Positions 14,495-19,919 of a stretch of DNA of 19,919 nucleotides are shown here, piece by piece (the stretch's first letter is position 1; every line of letters begins with the position of its first letter). The DNA lies in NCBI GenBank assembly GCA_902500695.1, contig CABVRQ010000036.1, positions 1 through 19,919 on the forward strand, written 5' to 3'. This DNA is from an uncultured Nitrospira sp. (GTDB lineage: Bacteria; Nitrospirota; Nitrospiria; Nitrospirales; UBA8639). The position numbers and the translations under genes were made by a program. Below the pieces are notes generated by a model that was not told the origin of the DNA, did not search any database, and worked only from the letters and a program-made list of their open reading frames with translations.

Positions 14495-15763
14495 GTGTAT
14501 AAAAAAGTCATATTGGATAACGGAGTCCGTGTTGTCCTGGAGCGGATGTCCTCATTGAAATCTGTTGCCCTAGGGGTGTGGGCCACGGTTGGAAGTCGTT
14601 ACGAGGGAAAAGGTGAGGGTGGCCTATCTCATTTCATTGAACATATGATGTTCAAGGGCACGCCAAAACGGACTGCATCTCAGATTTCTAATGAGATCGA
14701 TGCCTTGGGTGGTGAAATGAATGCCTTTACCACTCATGAAGCCACGGCTTTTTACGTGAAGGTGTTGGATCAGCAAATGGGGCTGGCATTTGATCTCATC
14801 GCCGATCTGTTTCACCATTCAAGGTTTTCTGCCAAGGACATTGCAAAAGAAAAGCAAATCGTTCTTGAGGAGATCCGTACCGTTCAGGATGACCCAGAGG
14901 ACTATATTCATGAATTGCATGCCAAGGATATCTTCGGCTCCCATCCGTTGGGGCGTCCGATCTTGGGAGAGCCTGGGGTGATGAAGCGACTTAATCGCCA
15001 ATTGCTCATGCAATATCGACAACAGCACTATCGACCGGAACACACGATTGTTGCAGTGGCCGGAAACTTTTCCTTTCCAGAAATCATTGATACCGTCAAT
15101 ACATATTTTGGTCAATGGAAGCGGAGCGGATATGACAAATATCCCTCAACTATCCAGGAAACACCCTGGCCCGATCAGCCGCAGGAACGACAAAGTCTTC
15201 ACATGAAGCCACTGGAGCAGGTTCATGTGTGTGTCGGGTTTAAGGGGTTGCCGGTAGGGCATCCGGATCGGTATGCGGGTCATGTCTTAAGCACGATTCT
15301 GGGAGGAGGAGTCAGTTCGAGATTATTTCAGGAAATCCGGGAAAAACGCGGATTGGCCTATACCATTTATTCTCATCTTTCAGGTTTTTTGGATGGCGGG
15401 ACACTTACTGTCTATGCTGCTACACGCCCGAATGAAGTTGCGGCCGTCATTGACCGAATTTGTCAGGAAACCAGGAAGTTATGCCGTCGGGACGTGGTGA
15501 GCAAGGAATTGGAGCGAACCAAAACCCAATTAAAGGGCGGTTTGATGTTGGGATTGGAAGGAACATACGGGCGGATGAATAAATTGGCAAAGGACGAAAT
15601 GTATCAAGGGCGTCATGTCACCCTTCAGGAAATGGTTAAGGCCATTGATCGGATAACCCCTGAACAAATTCGGCAATTAAGCCAGAAATTATTTGATCTA
15701 CAACAGTTTGTGGTGACGGCATTGGGACCCATTCCGAAAAGGGGAATTCCGAGGTGGGGATGA
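14495..15763 (+). CDS. M16 family zinc metallopeptidase
   Basis: Members of family M16 are zinc proteases related to the mitochondrial processing peptidase and pitrilysin; short bacterial versions next to pnp are common (ymxG/mpp-like). The inverted zinc motif HxxEH is at residues 46-50 (HFIEH). The third ligand Glu lies in the EKQIVLEEI segment (E126, spacing about 76 residues). The N-terminal active domain is followed by an inactive half with the typical GGGVSSRLFQEIREKRGLAY block (about 269-288). The 422-residue length fits the family. No signal peptide is seen, so it is probably cytoplasmic. It begins with GTG 14495 and has only a weak ribosome site; the start MYKKVILDNGVRVVLE matches the family N-terminus. 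A GGGG-ATGA-CCCC hairpin overlaps the stop codon. Confidence 0.93.
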   Translation: MYKKVILDNGVRVVLERMSSLKSVALGVWATVGSRYEGKGEGGLSHFIEHMMFKGTPKRTASQISNEIDALGGEMNAFTTHEATAFYVKVLDQQMGLAFDLIADLFHHSRFSAKDIAKEKQIVLEEIRTVQDDPEDYIHELHAKDIFGSHPLGRPILGEPGVMKRLNRQLLMQYRQQHYRPEHTIVAVAGNFSFPEIIDTVNTYFGQWKRSGYDKYPSTIQETPWPDQPQERQSLHMKPLEQVHVCVGFKGLPVGHPDRYAGHVLSTILGGGVSSRLFQEIREKRGLAYTIYSHLSGFLDGGTLTVYAATRPNEVAAVIDRICQETRKLCRRDVVSKELERTKTQLKGGLMLGLEGTYGRMNKLAKDEMYQGRHVTLQEMVKAIDRITPEQIRQLSQKLFDLQQFVVTALGPIPKRGIPRWG

Positions 15764-15787
15764 CCCCTAAGCCGCATCTTTTTACGC

Positions 15788-15816
15788 TTGACAACCATGC
15801 CCTGGATGGGTAGCAT
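15788..15816 (+). promoter_or_regulatory. Strong promoter of the secreted-protein pair
   Basis: A perfect -35 TTGACA (15788-15793), a 17-base spacer and TAGCAT (15811-15816) form the same hexamer pair and spacing as the tRNA-Lys promoter. Transcription would start near 15823, giving a 5' UTR of about 130 bases. An imperfect dyad, CCATGCCC (15795-15802) with GGG TA GCATGG (15808-15818), covers the spacer and the -10 and could be a repressor site. Confidence 0.7.
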
Positions 15817-15839
15817 GGGACCCTTTTAAAACTCTGATT

Positions 15840-15861
15840 TACCCTTTAAGAACTAAGGGTA
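15840..15861 (+). other. 5' UTR hairpin of the secreted-protein operon
   Basis: TACCCTT (15840-15846) and AAGGGTA (15855-15861) form a perfect 7-pair stem with an 8-base loop, about 20 bases into the predicted transcript. It lacks a T-run, so it is not a terminator; a 5' stabilising stem or a protein binding site are both possible. Confidence 0.45.
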
Positions 15862-15951
15862 TAAGAAGTTTGGTAAATGTCGTTTCGAAGATAAACAAAG
15901 GTCAAGTTGTTTTTTAATTTTTGTCATTCTAACACTGTAAGGAGGGAGCAG

Positions 15952-16491
15952 ATGAAGAAGTCATCTCTACGTCGTGAATTGGTAGCTCTCTGTGCCATGG
16001 GCCTGTTGGGCCTTGGATTAGCAAGCATTGGGTATGCTGCTGGCCCAGGTCCTGATAAGTCGAAAGGCGACCCAAATGATGTCACCAGCCAGGGTGATAT
16101 TTCTTTTAAGGGCGAGGCAGTCACGAGTTTGAAGGGTCGGTTTTATGCACAATGGGCAGACAACCCTGAGGGCGAAATTTTATTCGGGATTCAGTATTGG
16201 AACGCATCTGGCCCACAAGAAACAGCCGATCCTCCAGGCCGGGCCACTGATGATCGCAACGTTGCACTCCCTGATCCAATGTATATCTGTTGCGCCTGGG
16301 GTTATACGGGTGGCAATGAAAAGAACAATCCTTATGGCGGTTGGTACAATCCACAAACTACCGTTCGCTTGGCTGTGAAAGACAAGGCGTTAATGGACCA
16401 ACTCACGAAGGCAGCCCAAGAACTCGTGGCCATGGAAGTGCAATTAAGTGGTCGTACGATTACGGGATTTAAATTGTTAGAGGCAGAATAA
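15952..16491 (+). CDS. Secreted protein of unknown function (first of pair)
   Basis: The 179-residue product starts at ATG 15952, seven bases after GGAGG (within 15941-15947). A classical signal peptide spans residues 1-30: basic start MKKSSLRRE, hydrophobic core and an IGYAA cleavage site before GPGP. The mature part of about 149 residues is polar and soluble with alternating beta-strand patterns (LKGRFYAQW, TVRLAVKD, VQLSGRTITGF). Two adjacent Cys occur in YICCAWGY, and there is a Gly/Asn-rich loop. No catalytic motif, haem CxxCH or lipobox is seen. I do not recognise the family. It is likely periplasmic or exported. The next gene encodes a similarly organised secreted protein 59 bases downstream, so they probably form one operon. 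An upstream TTG at 15907 is rejected as a start. Confidence 0.85.
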   Translation: MKKSSLRRELVALCAMGLLGLGLASIGYAAGPGPDKSKGDPNDVTSQGDISFKGEAVTSLKGRFYAQWADNPEGEILFGIQYWNASGPQETADPPGRATDDRNVALPDPMYICCAWGYTGGNEKNNPYGGWYNPQTTVRLAVKDKALMDQLTKAAQELVAMEVQLSGRTITGFKLLEAE

Positions 16492-16550
16492 ACTTTTGTC
16501 CGATAATTCATGATTGAGAATTAAAACTTTACTCGAGGAGGGAAGCCATT

Positions 16551-17231
16551 ATGAAAGGTGCTAAAAAGAAAGGGTTGGCCCTTGTTGGAGCCGTGGCGCT
16601 AGTTGGGGCAATGGCCTCAAGCGCGATGGCCATCGAAGCGTTTCAAGAGCGATTTGAGTGGGGTGATTTAAGCAAGCCAACGACCCTCCAAGGTCGGGTT
16701 GCTGTAGTCGATCCTTACGATAAAGCGGTGTGGATCAATGTCGCCGTGTTTGGTGGGAATGCGGAGAGTGGGTATTATTGGCAAAAATATTATCCTGGCA
16801 AAAATATCAAAGTGTATCCAGGCAGCGAGGAGATTTGGAAAACACTTGTGGCGGCCGGGAAAGATTCTTCAAGTCAGGCTGTGATGACAGACACGAAGCC
16901 ATCAAATTATGGCTTGGTAGAAATTGTGGTTCAAGAAACTGAGCAAAACCACCGGGTGGTTTCTGCGGCTAAGTCCGTTCAGGAAGTAGCCGGGTCTCCT
17001 GAAAAACCAAGAAGTATCTCTACTCTTCGTACCACGCCGGTGTTGGATGCTATGCGGGCTGATTCATGGCCAGACCAACGCAAAATGCTCTATGATGTGT
17101 TGATTCCAGATGGCAAAGCCATTGTTGGAATTATTCCGTACTCTGATCAAGGTACCGGCCAGATTTACGATCCAGCCACGGCTACATTTGAGAAAGTACA
17201 AGTGCACAAGGAAATGGGTGGGAAGCATTAA
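16551..17231 (+). CDS. Secreted protein of unknown function (second of pair)
   Basis: The 226-residue product starts at ATG 16551, seven bases after GAGGAGGG (about 16535-16542). The signal peptide has a very basic start (MKGAKKKG), a hydrophobic core and an SSAMA cleavage site after residue 27. The mature protein of about 199 residues has no Cys and no membrane segment. It contains the strand TTLQGRVAVVDP (about 44-55), a hydrophobic INVAVFGGN strand, several aromatic residues in GYYWQKYYPG and a C-terminal strand pair (VLIPDGKAIVGIIPY). No enzymatic motif is apparent and the family is not recognised. It parallels the preceding protein in layout (signal peptide, LxGR strand, later K/T-V strand then a short helix), so the two may share a fold. 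It ends at a strong terminator. Confidence 0.85.
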   Translation: MKGAKKKGLALVGAVALVGAMASSAMAIEAFQERFEWGDLSKPTTLQGRVAVVDPYDKAVWINVAVFGGNAESGYYWQKYYPGKNIKVYPGSEEIWKTLVAAGKDSSSQAVMTDTKPSNYGLVEIVVQETEQNHRVVSAAKSVQEVAGSPEKPRSISTLRTTPVLDAMRADSWPDQRKMLYDVLIPDGKAIVGIIPYSDQGTGQIYDPATATFEKVQVHKEMGGKH

Positions 17232-17241
17232 GAAAGACGAT

Positions 17242-17307
17242 AACCTTTAAAGAATATTAGATTAAAGGTTTTTAAAAGGGCCTGCGTGCAACGCAGGCCC
17301 TTTTTTT
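17242..17307 (+). terminator. Double-hairpin terminator after the secreted-protein operon
   Basis: The first stem is a perfect 9-base repeat AACCTTTAA/TTAAAGGTT (17242-17250, 17262-17270). The second is a 14-pair stem AAAAGGGCCTGCGT/ACGCAGGCCCTTTT (17274-17287, 17291-17304) with loop GCA and a T7 run (17301-17307). It is a textbook intrinsic terminator on the plus strand. On the minus strand it is followed by TTTT, so it may also end mutS transcription from the other side. Confidence 0.93.
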
Positions 17308-17331
17308 ATTGGCGTGGTGTTTCCCTAAATA

Positions 17332-19919
17332 TCAGGGATTGTGCTCGTTCAATCGAGCCTTCAAATCAGCTAGTCTATTCAGGGCTTCAAGCGGAGTCAT
17401 CGAAAAGAGATCCATCTGCTTGACTTCATCTAAGATAACATGGGGCTTTGGCGAGACTTGTTCGAGAGGAGTGGGATTCACTGGCTCATCAGAGAGTGAC
17501 ACGTTGGTAGATGAGGCATCCTGTTCAAGCTGAGCCAGAATATTTCTTGCACGATCCAGGACCTGGTTTGGTATCCCTGCCAGTTTGGCGACTTGTATTC
17601 CGTAGCTTCGATCAGCCTTACCCTGGATGATTTTTCTTAGAAACAAGACGTCTTGCCCTTTTTCCTGAACAAGCACCGTGTAGTTTTTGATGCCTTCCCT
17701 GAGGGTCTCTAATTGAGTCATTTCATGGTAATGGGTGGCAAAAAGAGTCCGTGCTCCGAGATGCCCTCGGTCTAAGATATATTCGGCCAGTGCCCATGCG
17801 ATACTCAGTCCATCATAGGTGCTGGTTCCCCTTCCAACTTCATCCAGCAACAATAAGCTTCGCGACGTCGCCGTGTCCAAAATTCTGGCTGTTTCACTCA
17901 TTTCGACCATAAAGGTGCTTTGACCTGCGCTGAGATCATCGGCTGCCCCCACTCTGGTAAAAATCCGATCAACAATCCCTATCCGTGCTGACTCAGCCGG
18001 CACAAAGCTTCCCATTTGAGCCATAAGTACGATAAGGGCAACCTGTCGCAAGTATGTGCTCTTTCCAGCCATATTGGGACCGGTTATTAACAAAAGTCTG
18101 TTGGCGTCCAAGTCCAGTGTTGTATCGTTTGGAATAAATCCTTCAGTTTGCCGGATGTGTTCAATGACCGGATGGCGACCATCCGTGATTTGAATCGTTC
18201 CTCCTTCATGGACTGTTGGCTGGTGATACCGGTTAATGGTTGCCCCTTCAGCCAGGCCTGCCAGAACGTCCAGCGTAGCTAATTGTTGCGCCATCTCCTG
18301 GATTCTGATGGAGGCAGATCCGACACGGAGACGGATTTCTCCAAATAGCTTCGCTTCCAAATTCTTCATTTTTTGGTCCGCACTGGAAAGCCGACCTTCG
18401 AGATCTTGTAGTTCTCCCGTGGTAAACCGTTCGGCGTTGACCAGGGTTTGTTTCCGGTGATAATCCGCAGGGACACGTGGTAAATTCGCTTTCGTCACTT
18501 CAATGTAATAGCCAAAGACCTGATTGAATTTCACCTTAAGAGAGTCGATGCCGGTCCTGTTGCGTTCCCGAGTCTCCATTTCGGCCAGTAAACGGGTTCC
18601 TTCTTTTGCCAGAACTCGTAATTCATCCAGTTCCGTATTCACCCCTGCTTGAATAATGCCGCCCTCCTTTACTGAAAGGGGCGGATTGGGAATGATGGTG
18701 TCGGCAATCCAGGAGGAGACATCCAGGAGTGGATCCCAGGCGGCATGGATGGTTTGCAGCATGGGAGACTGGAGTGACGGTAAGAGTTGCTGAAGCAGAA
18801 GCAAATCTTCCAGAGAGCGATGGAGATTGATAAGGTCTCGAGGATTGGCCACTTCCAGGACAATTCGGCTATTCAGTCGCTCCAAGTCCTGCACCGTTTT
18901 CAGATAGTCACGAATCGTCATGCGAATCTCAAGATTGAGGACCAATTCCTTTACGGCTTCCTGGCGCAGGTGAATGGCCGGGACCTGAGTCAGGGGCCGG
19001 ACGATCCACTGCCGCAAAAGTCTTGTGCCCATTGGTGTTTTGGTTTTGTCCAATGTCGTGAGCAAGGTAGGGCTTTGGCGCTGTTCGGATACGGGCTTGA
19101 GAACTTCTAAATTACGCAAAGTGGTCTGATCCAGTTGCATTTCATGTTCGAGAAGTCGAATCAATGGTCGTCGTATATGGCCATGTGCGAGTGTTGGCTG
19201 AGTGTCAGCCAGATAGCGTAAAAGGCCTCCTGCGGCCTGAAGTCCGGATTGGAGGCCATGGAGCTGGAGGTCTTCAACCTGATTGACCTGAAAGATTCTG
19301 GTGAGAATCGTCTTGCTTTCCTCAAGACCAAAGGTCGTGGCATCACGAGGCACGATACGGGCGATAGGCAAGGATTGGGATGCGGATGTCATTGCTTCCT
19401 GGAGTTGAGCAGGAAAGATGACTTCTTTGGGCTCAAGGCGGACGAGTTCATCGACGACCTCTTGCAGGGAATGCTTCATCCAGGATTCTGAGATCCAAAA
19501 TTCGCCGGTTGAGAGGTCGAGGGAGGCCAGTCCGAAGCGATTGGCTCGTGTGGTATTTCCCGTGTTGGATATGGGGGTGTAACAAAGGGCTGACAGGAAA
19601 TTGGCCTCTCCTGCCGGAAGCAACTCATGATCGTATAAGGTTCCCGGCGTATAGACCCGAACGACTTCACGACGGACGAGCCCTTTGGCAAGCTTGGGGT
19701 CTTCGACTTGTTCGCATAAGGCCACTATTTTCCCGGCTTTTAAGAGCTTTGCGATATACCCGGTTGAGGTGTGATAGGGCACTCCGCAAAGAGGGATGGC
19801 TTCCCCTTTGGCCTTCCCTCGTGCCGTTAACACGATGCCAAGGAGTTTCGAGGCTTCTTCGGCGTCCTCAAAAAACATTTCATAAAAATCCCCAACACGA
19901 AAAAATACAATGGCATCAG
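17332..19919 (-). CDS. mutS: DNA mismatch repair protein MutS (N-terminus beyond window)
   Basis: MutS detects base mismatches and small loops and, with MutL, starts strand-specific repair. The frame is open to the window edge at 19919, so the annotation is partial: 861 residues are visible and probably about 20-30 are missing. Translation upstream of the internal Met at 19878 continues the family as DAIVFFRVGDFYEM. The Phe-x-Glu mismatch-wedge residues are at 19885-19887 (Phe) and 19879-19881 (Glu), so the Met is not the true start. The connector, lever and clamp domains follow. The ATPase domain has GPNMAGKST (18055-18081), DEVGRGTSTYDG (near 17815-17850) and LFATHYHEMT. The C-terminal stretch ending MTPLEALNRLADLKARLNE is typical. 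The frame is uninterrupted. It is convergent with the secreted-protein operon and shares the terminator region. Confidence 0.97.
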   Translation of the reverse strand, partial: DAIVFFRVGDFYEMFFEDAEEASKLLGIVLTARGKAKGEAIPLCGVPYHTSTGYIAKLLKAGKIVALCEQVEDPKLAKGLVRREVVRVYTPGTLYDHELLPAGEANFLSALCYTPISNTGNTTRANRFGLASLDLSTGEFWISESWMKHSLQEVVDELVRLEPKEVIFPAQLQEAMTSASQSLPIARIVPRDATTFGLEESKTILTRIFQVNQVEDLQLHGLQSGLQAAGGLLRYLADTQPTLAHGHIRRPLIRLLEHEMQLDQTTLRNLEVLKPVSEQRQSPTLLTTLDKTKTPMGTRLLRQWIVRPLTQVPAIHLRQEAVKELVLNLEIRMTIRDYLKTVQDLERLNSRIVLEVANPRDLINLHRSLEDLLLLQQLLPSLQSPMLQTIHAAWDPLLDVSSWIADTIIPNPPLSVKEGGIIQAGVNTELDELRVLAKEGTRLLAEMETRERNRTGIDSLKVKFNQVFGYYIEVTKANLPRVPADYHRKQTLVNAERFTTGELQDLEGRLSSADQKMKNLEAKLFGEIRLRVGSASIRIQEMAQQLATLDVLAGLAEGATINRYHQPTVHEGGTIQITDGRHPVIEHIRQTEGFIPNDTTLDLDANRLLLITGPNMAGKSTYLRQVALIVLMAQMGSFVPAESARIGIVDRIFTRVGAADDLSAGQSTFMVEMSETARILDTATSRSLLLLDEVGRGTSTYDGLSIAWALAEYILDRGHLGARTLFATHYHEMTQLETLREGIKNYTVLVQEKGQDVLFLRKIIQGKADRSYGIQVAKLAGIPNQVLDRARNILAQLEQDASSTNVSLSDEPVNPTPLEQVSPKPHVILDEVKQMDLFSMTPLEALNRLADLKARLNEHNP

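Noticed and set aside
5600..15763. A previously undescribed multi-gene system within the translation operon
   Set aside because: Every gene here belongs to a well-known family in a widely conserved order; only leader structures and absent neighbours are noteworthy.
15907..15951. Upstream TTG start for the first secreted protein
   Set aside because: It would place a polar segment before a clean signal peptide, and the strong GGAGG serves the ATG at 15952.
17332..19878. MutS starting at the internal Met at 19878
   Set aside because: The frame stays open to 19919 and upstream codons encode the conserved VGDFYE mismatch-recognition motif, so that Met is internal and the gene is simply cut by the window edge.
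1..19919. CRISPR arrays, insertion sequences, prophage, toxin-antitoxin or defence genes
   Set aside because: I saw no regularly spaced repeats, transposase or integrase motifs, terminal inverted repeats with target duplications, or recognised defence domains. The region reads as conserved chromosome.

Overview
This window is a core chromosomal region of a free-living bacterium, with no mobile elements, CRISPR arrays or phage genes. Base composition is near balanced by eye. The gene order (rimP-nusA-infB-ylxP-rbfA-truB-rpsO-pnp-M16 peptidase), the HDOD and SWIM proteins nearby and a pair of secreted proteins of unknown function suggest a Nitrospirota member, possibly a marine Nitrospira-like organism of about 50% GC. 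That assignment is inference; the sequence alone does not prove it.

Layout. (1) Positions 1-1700: the tail of an unidentified gene, an intrinsic terminator, purA (adenylosuccinate synthetase) and a tRNA-Lys(UUU) with its own strong promoter. (2) Positions 1700-5460: three accessory genes. A minus-strand HDOD-GAF signalling protein has its own terminator. A divergent plus-strand gene encodes a SWIM zinc-finger/coiled-coil protein. A minus-strand MinD/FlhG-like ATPase converges on it. (3) Positions 5600-15763: a long plus-strand run for translation and RNA metabolism. It opens with a short perfect terminator hairpin in the rimP leader, a likely attenuator. It encodes 30S maturation factors (RimP, RbfA), transcription factor NusA, initiation factor IF2, a DUF503 protein, tRNA pseudouridine synthase TruB, ribosomal protein S15, polynucleotide phosphorylase and an M16 zinc protease. 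(4) Positions 15788-17307: a separate transcription unit with a strong promoter, a 5' UTR hairpin, two tandem signal-peptide proteins of unknown function and a strong terminator. (5) Positions 17332-19919: mutS on the minus strand, cut by the window edge just before its N-terminus.

How the genes work together. Region 3 links 30S assembly, initiation, transcription elongation/termination and RNA decay. Its leader hairpin is where NusA-dependent autoregulation would be expected. The structured rpsO leader and rpsO-pnp spacer are where S15 and PNPase/RNase control usually act. The least explained part is the secreted pair in region 4, which share a layout and possibly a fold. I see no clearly new multi-gene system; the best leads are that pair with its promoter dyad and the leader structures.
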